A DNA stretch of 64,000 nt, from the NCBI GenBank assembly GCA_020832665.1, contig JAFIEG010000001.1, forward strand, positions 60,608-124,607. The letters are read 5' to 3'. The position numbers were made by a program, and so were the translations under genes. The notes beneath the pieces are model-generated. The model saw only the letters and a program-made list of their open reading frames with translations. It did no database searches and was not told the origin of the DNA. The DNA comes from Pararhodobacter sp. GTDB lineage: Bacteria > Pseudomonadota > Alphaproteobacteria > Rhodobacterales > Rhodobacteraceae. Of this stretch, positions 19,282 through 30,024 are shown in pieces. Every line of letters begins with the position of its first letter. Position 1 is the first letter of the stretch.

Positions 19282-19824
19282 CTAGTGACCGGCGCAGCCG
19301 CTTGCATCGCCAACAGTGCCATGCGCCTCGCCGGCAAGCCAGGGGCGAAAGGCTCTCATGACCTGCTCATAGGCGGCGCGCTTGAATGGCACGATCTCGG
19401 CAAGCATTTGCGCCGCGCCGATCCAGCGCCAGCGGCTGAACTCGGGGTGCTTGCGCCCTTCGATGTCGATCTCGCTGTCATCGCCGAGAAAGCGCATAAG
19501 GAACCAGAGTTGCTTCTGTCCGCGAAATCGCCCGCCCCAGATGCGCGGCACGATTTCGGCGGGCAGGTCGTAGCGCAGCCAATCGGGCGTTTCGGCAAGT
19601 ATTTCGACGCGCCCGGCGCTGATACCTGTTTCCTCTTCCAACTCGCGCAGCGCCGCCGCGCGTGGGGTTTCACCCTCGTCGATACCGCCTTGCGGCATCT
19701 GCCAGGCCGGCGCCCCGCTGTCGATGCGTTGGCCAACGAATACGAGCCCCTCGCGGTTGATCAGCATTACCCCCACGCAGGGCCGGTAGGGCAGGGCGGC
19801 GATGTCGGTTGGCGCCCCTTCCAT
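19282..19824 (-). CDS. rppH: RNA pyrophosphohydrolase (Nudix)
   Basis: [23 protein letters not shown]; Nudix box [23 protein letters not shown]. Confidence 0.9.
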   Translation of the reverse strand: MEGAPTDIAALPYRPCVGVMLINREGLVFVGQRIDSGAPAWQMPQGGIDEGETPRAAALRELEEETGISAGRVEILAETPDWLRYDLPAEIVPRIWGGRFRGQKQLWFLMRFLGDDSEIDIEGRKHPEFSRWRWIGAAQMLAEIVPFKRAAYEQVMRAFRPWLAGEAHGTVGDASGCAGH

Positions 19825-21158
19825 CAGCGACCGTTCATGGTGGCCAGGCCGCGCAGGATGTCGAGCGCATAGGCGAGTTGGTAGTCCTCGCGCCGCAGGC
19901 GGGCCACTTCCTGCGCGGCGCGCTCTTCCTCTTCCATCATGCGCCGCTCGTCATCCGAGATGGTCTCGGCGCCAAGCGCGCCGCGCAGGCTGGATTCGGT
20001 GCGCGGGGGGCGCGCGGGGCCTTCTTCCTCGCCCGCGTTCTCGGCGCGCGGTGGCTGCACCACCACGATATCGGGTGACACGCCCAGCGCCTGGATCGAG
20101 CGCCCCGAGGGTGTGTAGTAAAGCGAGGTGGTCAGCCGCATCGCGCCGTCGCCGCGAAGCGGGATCAGCGATTGCACCGAGCCCTTGCCGAAGCTGCGCG
20201 TGCCCACCACCACGGCGCGGCGGTGATCTTGCAGCGCGCCGGCGACAATTTCCGAAGCCGAGGCCGAACCGCCATTGATCAGCACCACCATCGGGCGGCC
20301 CTCGATGAGATCGCCCGGCGAGGCGTTGTAGCGCTCGCCCTGATCCTCTTCGCGCCCGCGGGTCGAGACGATCTCGCCGCGGTCGAGGAAGCCATCGGTG
20401 ACCCGGATCGCCTGATCGAGCAGCCCGCCGGGATTGTTGCGCATGTCCAGCACCACGCCGCGCAGATTGTCGATGCCTCCCAGATCGTCGATGGCCTCTT
20501 CCAGCCCCGAGACTAAGTTGGGATAGGTCTGCTCGTTGAAGGTGGTCAGCCGCAGCACCACGATATTGCCCTCGGTGCGCGCGCGCACCGCCTGGATGCG
20601 AATGGTGTCGCGGATGATCGACAGATCGAAGGGTTCGCTCACCCCCTCGCGCACGATGGTGATGATGATTTCCGAACCCACCGGGCCGCGCATCATGTCG
20701 ACGGCCTCGGGCAGGTTCATGCCAAGCAGCGATTCGCCATCGACATGGGTGATCAGATCGCCCGCCTCGACGCCGGCGTGATAGGCGGGGGTGTCGTCGA
20801 TGGGGGCGATGACGCGCACATAGCCGTCCTGCTGGGTGATCTCGATACCCAGGCCGCCGAAGGCGCCGCGGGTCTGCACCTGCAGATCCTCGAAATCATC
20901 TGGGGCAAGGAAGCTGGAATGCGGATCGAGCGAACTGAGCATGCCGTTGATCGCCGCCCGGATCAGATCGCCGGTATCGACCTCGGTGACATACTGGGCG
21001 CGGATCCGCTCGAGCACATCGCCAAACAGGTCGAGCTGCTGATAGACGGTGCGGTTGCGATTGGTCTCTTCGGCAATCAGCGGGCCGGCCAGCTGCGTGC
21101 TCACCAATGCGCCGGCGAGAATGCCCGCGAATGCTGCCAGGATATACTTTCGCATCAT
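19824..21158 (-). CDS. S41 family carboxyl-terminal processing protease
   Basis: PDZ plus [44 protein letters not shown]. Confidence 0.93.
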   Translation of the reverse strand: MMRKYILAAFAGILAGALVSTQLAGPLIAEETNRNRTVYQQLDLFGDVLERIRAQYVTEVDTGDLIRAAINGMLSSLDPHSSFLAPDDFEDLQVQTRGAFGGLGIEITQQDGYVRVIAPIDDTPAYHAGVEAGDLITHVDGESLLGMNLPEAVDMMRGPVGSEIIITIVREGVSEPFDLSIIRDTIRIQAVRARTEGNIVVLRLTTFNEQTYPNLVSGLEEAIDDLGGIDNLRGVVLDMRNNPGGLLDQAIRVTDGFLDRGEIVSTRGREEDQGERYNASPGDLIEGRPMVVLINGGSASASEIVAGALQDHRRAVVVGTRSFGKGSVQSLIPLRGDGAMRLTTSLYYTPSGRSIQALGVSPDIVVVQPPRAENAGEEEGPARPPRTESSLRGALGAETISDDERRMMEEEERAAQEVARLRREDYQLAYALDILRGLATMNGR

Positions 21159-21265
21159 CTCTTCCCATTCTCGGGCCCCTTGCGGTGCCCGTCTTGCATC
21201 TGCCTTGCCCGCGTCCCCGCCTGTCGCCTGGAGGCGAGCCATCGCAAAGGCGCTTCAGGTGCGAT

Positions 21266-22498
21266 TCAGGGGCCAGTGAAATCGAACCAGGGTTCGGGGT
21301 CAATGGCCGTGCCGTTTTCCCTGATCTCGAGATACAGGGTTTCGCCGCGCCCGGCCAGCGCGGCAGAACCGCTCCTTTCGGGTAAAAACTCCTCGGCCCC
21401 GATCGCGGCGCCGGGCATCAGCCCGAGCGCGGTGTCGGTTCCGACCACCTCGCCGGGCTCAACATAGACCGTTCCCAGCCCGGCCAGAACCAGAAGATAG
21501 CCCTCGGCGGGTTCGATCAAGATCACGTTTGCGTAGTCCAGAAGCGGGCCGCGATAGCGCACCGTGCCGGGCCAGGGGGAACTGACCAGCGCGCCGGGCT
21601 CGGTGGCCAGCAACAGCCCCGGCCGGGTGGTGCCGGCGGCGTCGGTCTCGCCGGCGCGGCGCAACAGCGCGCCGCGCACCGGCAGCGGCAGGCTGCCGCG
21701 CGCACTCTCGAAGCCCGGTTGCGCCACCTCAAGCGCGCCCGGCAGGCCCTCGATACCGCGCGCCATCTCCTCGAGCGTTTGCGCGGCGCCCAGAAGCGTC
21801 AGCATGCGTGCCTCGTCATCGGCCAGGCGCGGCGGCAGTTCGCGCCGGTCGGCCATGGCCTGGCTGAGTGCGATGCGCGCTTCCTGCAGGCTTTCAAGCC
21901 CGGCGGTGATTGTGTCCTCGGCGGATTCCTGCAGGCGCCTGAGCAATTGCAACTCGCCCAGAAGCGCGCCAAGGGCATCGGCCTCGGCCTGCATGGCGGG
22001 GGCGAGATCGGCCAGCATCATGCCGGCGCGGGCGGTGGCCAGCGGGCCATCGGGGTGCAGCATAAGCGCCGGCGGCTCGATGCGCTCGACCGCCATCATG
22101 GCGCCAAGCACGCGCGCCAGATCGCCCGCCTGACTGTCGAGGCTGCGCCTTATCGCGGTCTCGCGCAGCGCCGCAGTGCGCAACCCGGCGCGCAGGGCCG
22201 AAAGCCCTTCTTCATGGGCGCGAATCGTCTCGGTCAGCGCCGCCACCCTGTCGCGGGCGCGTTCGGCCCCGGCCAGCCCGTCGATGGCGTCGAGCAGCGC
22301 CAGCGCGGCGGTACGGGCGCCGGCGGCGATGTCATGGGCGGCGTCATGAGCGCCGGTCTCGGCGCGCGCCGCGCCCGGCAAGTCGCCGGTGATCCCGCCC
22401 ACTGAGAAAGGCACCGCAGCCAGCGCCGCAGCCAGCGCCAGCGCCGCCGGCAACCGCCGTGAAGGGCCGTTCGGGCCAGGCTGTTCACGCCCGCCCAT
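21266..22498 (-). CDS. murein hydrolase activator EnvC-like (M23/LytM domain)
   Basis: coiled-coil N-terminus, PGTVRYRGPLLDYANVILIEPAEGYLLVLAGL; overlaps gpmI stop. Confidence 0.8.
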   Translation of the reverse strand: MGGREQPGPNGPSRRLPAALALAAALAAVPFSVGGITGDLPGAARAETGAHDAAHDIAAGARTAALALLDAIDGLAGAERARDRVAALTETIRAHEEGLSALRAGLRTAALRETAIRRSLDSQAGDLARVLGAMMAVERIEPPALMLHPDGPLATARAGMMLADLAPAMQAEADALGALLGELQLLRRLQESAEDTITAGLESLQEARIALSQAMADRRELPPRLADDEARMLTLLGAAQTLEEMARGIEGLPGALEVAQPGFESARGSLPLPVRGALLRRAGETDAAGTTRPGLLLATEPGALVSSPWPGTVRYRGPLLDYANVILIEPAEGYLLVLAGLGTVYVEPGEVVGTDTALGLMPGAAIGAEEFLPERSGSAALAGRGETLYLEIRENGTAIDPEPWFDFTGP

Positions 22499-24039
22499 CA
22501 GGTGCGAATCAGGCTGTGCCCGGTCATCTCGGGCGGCGGCGCGATACCCATCAGCGCCAGTACGGTGGGCGCGACATCGGCCAGCCGCCCGCTTTCCAGC
22601 CAGGCGCCTATTGGGCCGCCGATCAGCGCCACCGGCACCTTGTTGGTGGTATGCGCGGTATGCGGCCCGCCGGTTTCAGGGTCGATCATCTGCTCGCAAT
22701 TGCCATGATCGGCGGTCAGCAGCATGGCCCCGCCCGCCGCCTTCAACGCCTCGAGTGCGCGGCCCAGCCCCGCATCCACCGCCTCGCAGGCGCGGATGGC
22801 GGCGCCCAGGTCGCCGGTATGGCCCACCATGTCGGGGTTGGCGTAGTTGACCACGATCAGGTCATAGCCCTCGCCGATGGCCTGCACGAGCCTTTCGGTC
22901 ACCTCGGCGGCGGCCATCTCGGGGGCAAGATCATAGGTGGCCACTTTGGGCGAGGGTGGCATGAAGCGGTCCTCGCCCTCCTCGGGCTCTTCCTTTCCGC
23001 CATTAAGAAAGAAGGTCACATGCGGGTATTTCTCGGTCTCGGCCAGGCGGAACTGGCGTAGCCCCTGCGCCGCCACCCAGCAGCCCAGCGTGTTGTCGAT
23101 CACCCGGCGCGGAAAGGCGGTCTGCATGAAGCCGTTATGGGCATCGGAATATTCCACCATGCCCAGCAGCATCGCCCAGTCGATCTTGCGCCCGGTGTCG
23201 AAGCCGTTGAACGAGGGCGCGCCGATCGCGGCCATGATCTCGCGCGCGCGGTCGGCGCGGAAATTCAGGCAGAAGAAGCCGTCGCCGCCCTGCGCCCCGG
23301 CATGGCCCTCGATCACGGTGGGGGTGATGAATTCGTCGGTCTCGCCGCGGGCATAGGCCGCAGCGACGGCGGCGGGGGCGTCCGGCGCCGTTTCCTCGCC
23401 GCGCCCGCGGATCATCGCGGCATGGGCGCGCTCGACCCGCTCCCAGCGCGAATCGCGGTCCATCGCCCAGTAGCGGCCCACAACCGTGGCGATGTGCGCC
23501 CCGCGCGGCAGCCAGCCGGCCATATCGGCGATAAATGCATGCGCCGATTTCGGCGCCACGTCGCGCCCGTCGGTGATGGCATGGATGGCCACCGGCACGC
23601 CGGATTCCACCAGCGCCGTCACTGCCGCCTTGAGATGCGTGATATGGCCATGCACGCCGCCATCCGAGACCACCCCCATCAGATGCGCCGTGCCGCCGGT
23701 CTTGCGCAGCCGATTGATGAATTCGCGCAGAACCGGGTTGCGCGCAAAGCTGCCATCCTCGACCGCCAGATCGATCTGGCCCAGATCCATCGAAACCACG
23801 CGCCCGGCGCCGATATTGGTGTGGCCAACCTCGGAATTGCCCATCTGCCCCCTGGGCAGCCCCACATCGGGGCCGTGAGTGACAAGCGTGGCATGCGGGC
23901 AGGTTTCGATCACGCGGTCATAGTTCGGGGTGGCGGCCTGCGCCACGGCATTGCCCTCGGGCGAGGGGTTGAGCCCCCAGCCGTCAAGAATGCACAGCAC
24001 CACCGGCCCCGTTGTCTGCCTGCCCTTGCTGCCCGTCAT
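22498..24039 (-). CDS. gpmI: 2,3-bisphosphoglycerate-independent phosphoglycerate mutase
   Basis: 513 aa; VVLCILDGWGLNPSPEGNAVAQA, MGNSEVGHTNIGAGRVV, TADHGNCEQMID. Confidence 0.96.
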   Translation of the reverse strand: MTGSKGRQTTGPVVLCILDGWGLNPSPEGNAVAQAATPNYDRVIETCPHATLVTHGPDVGLPRGQMGNSEVGHTNIGAGRVVSMDLGQIDLAVEDGSFARNPVLREFINRLRKTGGTAHLMGVVSDGGVHGHITHLKAAVTALVESGVPVAIHAITDGRDVAPKSAHAFIADMAGWLPRGAHIATVVGRYWAMDRDSRWERVERAHAAMIRGRGEETAPDAPAAVAAAYARGETDEFITPTVIEGHAGAQGGDGFFCLNFRADRAREIMAAIGAPSFNGFDTGRKIDWAMLLGMVEYSDAHNGFMQTAFPRRVIDNTLGCWVAAQGLRQFRLAETEKYPHVTFFLNGGKEEPEEGEDRFMPPSPKVATYDLAPEMAAAEVTERLVQAIGEGYDLIVVNYANPDMVGHTGDLGAAIRACEAVDAGLGRALEALKAAGGAMLLTADHGNCEQMIDPETGGPHTAHTTNKVPVALIGGPIGAWLESGRLADVAPTVLALMGIAPPPEMTGHSLIRT

Positions 24040-24404
24040 GCCTGCCTCCGCTTCTGGCGCCTATCTATGCGCTGGCGCGCGGCTGGGCAATGCCGGGGCA
24101 CCGGCGGGCGGCATGGGGTTGCCGAGATCGGGGTGGCACCGGCGGCGGCTTTCTGGCGCAAGGGCAAGGGCATTGAGGCCGCTGGCGGAATTTGCAAGGG
24201 TCGGTAGAGGCTAACCGCCGGCATGCGAGTGCAGGGCAACCGCATCGTGCGACGAAGCGCACTTCGCAGCCGAGATACTCGCTTCGTGGCGTGAGAGCTG
24301 TCGCTTAAGCGCCCGAATGCGGCGCTGCAGCGACGGCAGCGCTGAAGGGCCCGTGCGACCCACGGCATGGGGAGCGAGATGCGCAGCGCGGGAAAGGTCG
24401 TGCC

Positions 24405-25709
24405 ATGATCAAGGTGTTCTCCGGTGTATGGCCCCTGTTGCTGGGGATCGTCCTTATCATGCTGGGCAACGGCATGCATTTCACCCTGATCGGCCTGCGC
24501 GGTGGCATCGAGGGGTTTTCCGCCACCGAACTGGCCATCGTGACCTCCGGCTATTTCCTCGGCTTCCTGTCGGGGGCCCGCATAACCCCGCTTATGATCC
24601 GCCGGGTCGGGCTTGTGCGCGTCTTTGCGGCACTTGGCAGTTTCATGTCCGCGGGGCTGATCGCCTTTCCCCTGCTGACCGAGCCCTGGGCCTGGACGAT
24701 TCTGCGCTTGCTGATCGGGTTCTGCATGTCGGGCATCTATGTTGCGGCCGAGAGCTGGCTGAACAACGCCGCCACCAACGACACGCGCGGCAAGATCCTG
24801 TCGGCCTACATGATCGCGCAGACGCTGGGCATCATCGGCGCGCAGGGGCTCTTGACGCTGGGCGACGCGGCGACCTCGGTGCTGTTCATCGGCGCCTCGA
24901 TTCTGGTGTCGATCTCGTTCGGGCCAATCCTGCTTTCGGCAACCCCGGTTCCGGCCACCGAGGTGGCGCGCGCCATGTCGTTGCGCAAGCTGTTTGCGGG
25001 CTCGCCGCTTGGCACCGTGGGCATTTTCCTGCTTGGCAGCGTCTATGCCACCCAATCCGGCATGGGCGCGGTCTTCGGCAGCCAGATCGGGTTGACGGCT
25101 TCGCAGATCGCGCTGTTCGTGGCGATGCTGTTCGCCGGGGCGCTGGTCTTTCAATACCCCATCGGCTGGCTGTCAGACTGGATGGACCGCCGCAAGCTGA
25201 TCTTCGCCGCTGCCGTTCTGGGGGCGATCTCATGCGCGCTGGGGTGGTTCACCGGCGGCGGGCTGTGGTTTCTGATGGTATCGGCCTTCTTTGCCGGCGG
25301 GATGACAACGCCGCTCTATGCGCTGTTTCTGGCCTATACCAATGATGCGCTTGCAACCGAAGACATGCCGGCGGCATCCGGCGGGCTTGTCTTCACCTTC
25401 GGGCTGGGCGCCATCGTGGGGCCGCTGATTACCGGCTGGGCGATGCAGGGGCTGGGCCCGTTCGCGTTCTGGCTGGTGCTTGGCGCGACCTTCGCCGCCA
25501 TCGCGCTTTATGCGGCCTATCGCATGACCCAGCGCGCCAGCACCCCGGCCGAGGAGACAGAGCGCTATCTGGGGGTGCTGCCAACCAGTTCCCCCGTTGC
25601 TGTCGAGGCCGCGGCCAACTGGTCTGCCGAACTGGCCGAATCCGACCGCGAAAGCGCCGCGCAATCGCCTGCCGGGGAGCCGGGCGACGACCAGGCGCGT
25701 GAGGGCTGA
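24405..25709 (+). CDS. MFS transporter
   Basis: 434 aa; YFLGFLSGARITPLMIRRVGLVRVFA and YPIGWLSDWMDRRKLI. Confidence 0.88.
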   Translation: MIKVFSGVWPLLLGIVLIMLGNGMHFTLIGLRGGIEGFSATELAIVTSGYFLGFLSGARITPLMIRRVGLVRVFAALGSFMSAGLIAFPLLTEPWAWTILRLLIGFCMSGIYVAAESWLNNAATNDTRGKILSAYMIAQTLGIIGAQGLLTLGDAATSVLFIGASILVSISFGPILLSATPVPATEVARAMSLRKLFAGSPLGTVGIFLLGSVYATQSGMGAVFGSQIGLTASQIALFVAMLFAGALVFQYPIGWLSDWMDRRKLIFAAAVLGAISCALGWFTGGGLWFLMVSAFFAGGMTTPLYALFLAYTNDALATEDMPAASGGLVFTFGLGAIVGPLITGWAMQGLGPFAFWLVLGATFAAIALYAAYRMTQRASTPAEETERYLGVLPTSSPVAVEAAANWSAELAESDRESAAQSPAGEPGDDQAREG

Positions 25710-26077
25710 TTGTTTGGGGGAATAACTGTGACTTGTTGGAGGGCAGGTTGAGTTGTGGCACCAACGCAGGCACCGGCGAAGGGGCGAACGGGCTGGTTCT
25801 CATGCCCCTCATCCGAAATCCGCTCAATCGATTCGGATACCTTGGCCTGTATGCCCTCGCGTGCCTTAGCCCGTGCAATCAACCGGGCCTGACATGAAGG
25901 ATTTCCTGCGCTTCCCAGCGCGACGGTTCACTGCGAAAGCCGCGAAGGGGGGCGGATGTTCGCCTTGCGGGACTGGGCGGACATATCGCTGAGCGGGCGA
26001 GATTTGCGTGCGCAGATCCGGCATCACGACGTGGCGGGCGGGAAGTGTGAGTTCGCTGCTGCATGAACAGATATCCG

Positions 26078-27100
26078 TTATCCTTGGGCAACCAGACGCC
26101 CCGCCTGTTTCTTCGTGATGTGCCCGGCGCGGAAAGCCCACTGACAGGTGTCAACGAGTGTCTCTCGCAAGTCGCGTGGCGCAAAGCCGAGATCGGCCAC
26201 CGAGGCGCTGTCATCCGTTCGCACGTCCCACGCGATGGCGTCGAAGCCCTCTTGGCTTACCGGCAGCCGCAGCGGCAGCACTCGCTGGAGCAGCCCGGCC
26301 GCTCGAACCGCGGGGCGCATGCTCCACGGCGGCAGGGTAAGCCGGAAGATTTTCCGCCCGGTAAGTTCGCTCATCGTGTCAATAAGATCGGCAAAGGCAA
26401 TTCGGGTACCGCCAAGAAGATAGCGCCGCAGCCCGCGTTTGATCGAGAACATCCGGGCGAAGGCTTCGGCGAGGTCGCGCACATCGACGATCGAGAGACC
26501 GCCGCGCGGGATCATCGGAAATTTCCGGGAGAGGATATCGCGCACCAGCCTGGTGCTTTCGCCGAAATGCGGATCGTTCGGGCCGAAGACAACGCCCGGA
26601 TAGCCGATTGCAACAGGCGCACCTTCCTCTTGCAGGGCTCGGGCTATTCGTTCGGCATCCGCCTTGGAGGCCGAATAGGCGCCGCGCGGATGTTTGACTT
26701 CCTCGGAAACCGAAAGGAGATTCGCTTCTGTAGGGAGCAGAACGACATAGCTTGAAACATAGACAATCGGGTCGAATCCGCGCTCGCACGCGACTCGCAA
26801 GACCGTATCTGTGCCTTCCACATTGACGCGTCGCATGATTTCCGCGTCGCGGCCATCAAGCGAATACACCGAGGCGGCGTGCAGTATCGCATCGCACCCT
26901 TGCGCAGCACGTTCCACCGAGGCCCGATCCGTCACGTCTCCGACGGAATGGGGCGGCGGTTCAATACCCAATGGCTCGAACGCTGGCGCGATTCGGTCCG
27001 GATTACGGACGAGAAGGCGCACCTCAAAGCCATGCCGAACCAGTTCAGCCGCGCAGTGCGATCCTACGAAGCCGGTTCCCCCGGTCACCAGAACACGCAT
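26078..27100 (-). CDS. NAD-dependent epimerase/dehydratase (extended SDR)
   Basis: MRVLVTGGTGFVGSHCAAELVRHG; YSASKADAERIA. Confidence 0.88.
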   Translation of the reverse strand: MRVLVTGGTGFVGSHCAAELVRHGFEVRLLVRNPDRIAPAFEPLGIEPPPHSVGDVTDRASVERAAQGCDAILHAASVYSLDGRDAEIMRRVNVEGTDTVLRVACERGFDPIVYVSSYVVLLPTEANLLSVSEEVKHPRGAYSASKADAERIARALQEEGAPVAIGYPGVVFGPNDPHFGESTRLVRDILSRKFPMIPRGGLSIVDVRDLAEAFARMFSIKRGLRRYLLGGTRIAFADLIDTMSELTGRKIFRLTLPPWSMRPAVRAAGLLQRVLPLRLPVSQEGFDAIAWDVRTDDSASVADLGFAPRDLRETLVDTCQWAFRAGHITKKQAGRLVAQG

Positions 27101-27212
27101 TCCATACATCCTTCCCTCGCCGGTGGACCCGGCATTGCGCAGAACAATGCCGTTGAAGCAAAGCTGCGATATTGCGGATGAGCGAAGTGTTCATCCATTT
27201 CCTTGTCGCCGA

Positions 27213-27812
27213 TCACAGGAATATCGAGATTGACACCAATGAAGCGACGATAACGAGGACAGTGGTGGCTGTCAGCGGATGCAGGATATAAGTACGCCAT
27301 CCAGTTGGTCCGGGCGGCGGAGGCAGGCTTTCGGGTTCACCGGCCGACCGACGCGCCAGTTCCAGGCGAAGGCTTTCTTCCCCCCGTGCCATTGCCCATC
27401 GATGGTTCGCCGCGAATACCGGATGCAGTATCAAGGAGAGCCAACGCAGGAGCGGCTTTTCTGCCCGTAGCCGCCAATCATAGGTGATATCGACACAGCC
27501 GCCATCCTGCTTCAAGGACCATTCGCCGCGTCCCACCAGATCACCCCACGATTCAAGGGCAAAGCCGTGCGGATAGTCGGATTCACTGACGCGAAACTGC
27601 CAGCGCAATGTGTATGGCAGCCAGCCCTTGGTATAGAGCGCGATCTCCCGGCCGATACCATTATCGTCGCCGGGACGGAGTTCTTCGGCGGCAATGTAGA
27701 CCGACGGCCACCAGCGCGGTAAATCCGTCGCATCCGCCAGAATCTCGGCGGCTTCCTCAACGGTTCCGGGCACCCGCCAGCGGGTGACGATATGATATTC
27801 GTTCAAGCCCAT
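27213..27812 (-). CDS. SRPBCC superfamily protein with C-terminal TM helix
   Basis: EYHIVTRWRVPGTVEEAAEILADATDLPRWWPSVY and terminal hydrophobic segment. Confidence 0.7.
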   Translation of the reverse strand: MGLNEYHIVTRWRVPGTVEEAAEILADATDLPRWWPSVYIAAEELRPGDDNGIGREIALYTKGWLPYTLRWQFRVSESDYPHGFALESWGDLVGRGEWSLKQDGGCVDITYDWRLRAEKPLLRWLSLILHPVFAANHRWAMARGEESLRLELARRSAGEPESLPPPPGPTGWRTYILHPLTATTVLVIVASLVSISIFL

Positions 27813-27833
27813 GCCAAACCCGTCCCGGAATCC

Positions 27834-28688
27834 TTACCGGCTTGCGCCGGATTCGCCATATGCAGCTGCCCGATTCTTGTAAGTGGAGGCGACCAACACG
27901 AGTATGGCGATCAGGCTGGCTGTGAAGGTCCAGCTTCCAGGATGGCCCCAATCGAGATCGTCACGAGCGACAAATATGGCCAGCAGCATCAGGACAGCAG
28001 CAAATGCCAACGCCTGAAGCAGATATCGGGCACCTTCCCAGCGGCCGTCATAGGCAATGGCCAGGCTCACCAGACCGGGCAGCACATAGATGGCAGACAT
28101 CAACCGGGCGGTAAGTGGCGTCAAAGTCCAGGGCCAGAGCCCGATCATGAAATCAGGAACCACCAGCAGAAGGAAACCTGCGACAACAAGAACCGCGCCC
28201 AGCAACGCGAAGACCCCTCGAGTGTATATGCCAAGTGACGCCCGGCGGTCGGCACTTCCCCCCGCTACTCGGCGCCAGTTTCGATACCACAGGATCGGAA
28301 GAATGAGAGGAACCGCAAAATACAGAAATGCCCACAGTTGAAAGCCGATCCGGTCATGCGCAAAACGATCCCAATGCAATATGGTGACAAGGCCCAGCGT
28401 TGCTGCGAAGGCAGTGATGGGCCAGAACCCCAGCCGCACTTCAGACCATCTGCGGAAAAGGAGAACGACGAGGAAGAAATACGCGCCGCTCATATAGGTC
28501 GCGCCAAGAATCATGGCCGTTATTTTCGGCCTGACCGGCCAGGCAAAAAGGTCAGCGCCTGCGGTTTCTGGGTAGATATAAAGCAGAACGAACGCTGCAA
28601 CCAGAATCGGAATCAGAATGGCGGAGAGCGCAGTGAGCAGCTGATCGACCTGATCCGCCTCGGTTCCGGCATTTCCTTCATCTCTCAT
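27834..28688 (-). CDS. hypothetical multi-TM protein
   Basis: 284 aa, about eight hydrophobic segments; codirectional with SRPBCC and epimerase genes. Confidence 0.6.
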   Translation of the reverse strand: MRDEGNAGTEADQVDQLLTALSAILIPILVAAFVLLYIYPETAGADLFAWPVRPKITAMILGATYMSGAYFFLVVLLFRRWSEVRLGFWPITAFAATLGLVTILHWDRFAHDRIGFQLWAFLYFAVPLILPILWYRNWRRVAGGSADRRASLGIYTRGVFALLGAVLVVAGFLLLVVPDFMIGLWPWTLTPLTARLMSAIYVLPGLVSLAIAYDGRWEGARYLLQALAFAAVLMLLAIFVARDDLDWGHPGSWTFTASLIAILVLVASTYKNRAAAYGESGASR

Positions 28689-28799
28689 CTTTGCCCCCGA
28701 TGGATTACGATCGCCTTCTGATGTTCATGCCGCACTGCACGCGCTTAGGTGCTTGGTACCTCGTTCTTTGTTTGGCTCTGCTACTCAGCGGAAATGCGG

Positions 28800-28945
28800 T
28801 TGACCTTCTGGGGCGCAAATGTCTCACCTCCGGGCCAAATTTGTCAACGCCGGAGTCAAAATCGACCATTGGCCATTGAAAGAGCTGGTCACTACGGGCT
28901 TGGGCATGACGCGCCAGGGGGGCGGCGGCCGGAAAGCCGCGATCC
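28800..28945. mobile_element. possible IS end remnant (IS21-like terminal repeats), left
   Basis: repeated units GGGCGCAAATGTCTCACC / GGGCCAAATTTGTCAACG / CGGAGTCAAAATCGACC, then CGCCAGGGGGGCGGCGGCC. Confidence 0.3.
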
Positions 28946-29211
28946 CCATATAGCTGGTTCTGCGCAGCTTCGAGCGAAGGCCCTCGTCTAATCGGACCAT
29001 CCCTAACAGCACCGGGTGTTCGATGGCGAGATTCCCAGCCCAACCTTGGGATATCCCAGCGATCAGCGCTTCGCGAAAACGGCCTGATCGGCTATCATCG
29101 GGACCGGATCTGCGAAACATTTGGGGAATATCGGGTCACGCTCTTTCAGCGCCGGGTATGAACATGCCAGCGCTGCACACGTCCAGGAGGCACACACTCA
29201 AGGAGAGCAAG

Positions 29212-29661
29212 ATGACAAGAACTGGTTTTCCAGCCATGGCTGCGGCCCTGATAGGTGGAGCCGTGCTTATGTTCGGATCGGATTTGGCGTCGGCCACAGC
29301 CCTGCCTGTTTCTGCAGTCGCAACGCCAAGCGCCAAGGAATTTGGCACCACTGGATTGGTCAAAGAGGCCCGGAACCAAGGTAACGGGGGTAATATCCTG
29401 CAGTATGACCGGCGTCGGCACGGGGAACGACACCAGTACCGAAGGCCAGGATTCACGTATCACTACGGAGGCTACTATTACTCCAATCCGTGGTGGTTGA
29501 GGCCCGGGGTCGGTAGTGGCGTGGCGCCGCCAACACAGCTACCTTCAGCTCATGTGGAGTGGTGCTCGGACCGCTATCGCTCGTATGATGTGGCGACGGA
29601 TACATACGTTCCGCGAATAGGCGTGCGAGCCCGCTGCGACAGCCCTTATTTGACGCGGTAA
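29212..29661 (+). CDS. BA14K-like secreted protein
   Basis: signal peptide; C-terminal HVEWCSDRYRSYDVATDTYVPRIGVRARCDSPY. Confidence 0.75.
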   Translation: MTRTGFPAMAAALIGGAVLMFGSDLASATALPVSAVATPSAKEFGTTGLVKEARNQGNGGNILQYDRRRHGERHQYRRPGFTYHYGGYYYSNPWWLRPGVGSGVAPPTQLPSAHVEWCSDRYRSYDVATDTYVPRIGVRARCDSPYLTR

Positions 29662-29739
29662 TCGACACAGACAACGCCTCAAAGGCAACCTTCCACCGGA
29701 TTCTCCTTATAGTTCCGCGAGCGAGTGTTGAGTCAGTAG

Positions 29740-29835
29740 GTTGTGCCAACGGCAGAGAAAAATCCGGCCATTGGGTGACGAACAAATTGGCCACTTTGGG
29801 TTTGTCTATGGAGCACGCCGGGGGCGGCGGCCAGT
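29740..29835. mobile_element. possible IS end remnant, right (diverged direct copy of 28848-28940)
   Basis: TTGTGCCAACGGCAGAGAAAAATCCGGCCATTG...GCACGCCGGGGGCGGCGGCCAG aligns to left copy with scattered mismatches. Confidence 0.3.
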
Positions 29836-30024
29836 CAATCGCGCTCCCTCAGATAGTTGGCGGTTGATCGCCGACCCGAACGCCCCTTCGCAACAGCGCG
29901 GGGGATCGGATTTCCGCTCGGGCCGAGGCCGGTCGTCTGCGGCTGCGGCATCCGAGACAGCTTCGAACGTCCGCTCCGGGCTCAAGGCCGCCTTGCCCTT
30001 TTCGTTCCCGCGCACGCATCCCCG

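Noticed and set aside
24036-25154. 372-aa minus-strand ORF opposite the MFS gene
   Set aside because: His/Gln/Arg-rich shadow translation; the plus-strand MFS protein is coherent.
25565-25882. Minus-strand ORF (MIARAKAREGIQAKVSESIERISDEGHE...) as a recombinase remnant
   Set aside because: Only a weak impression; no catalytic motif and overlaps the MFS gene 3' end.
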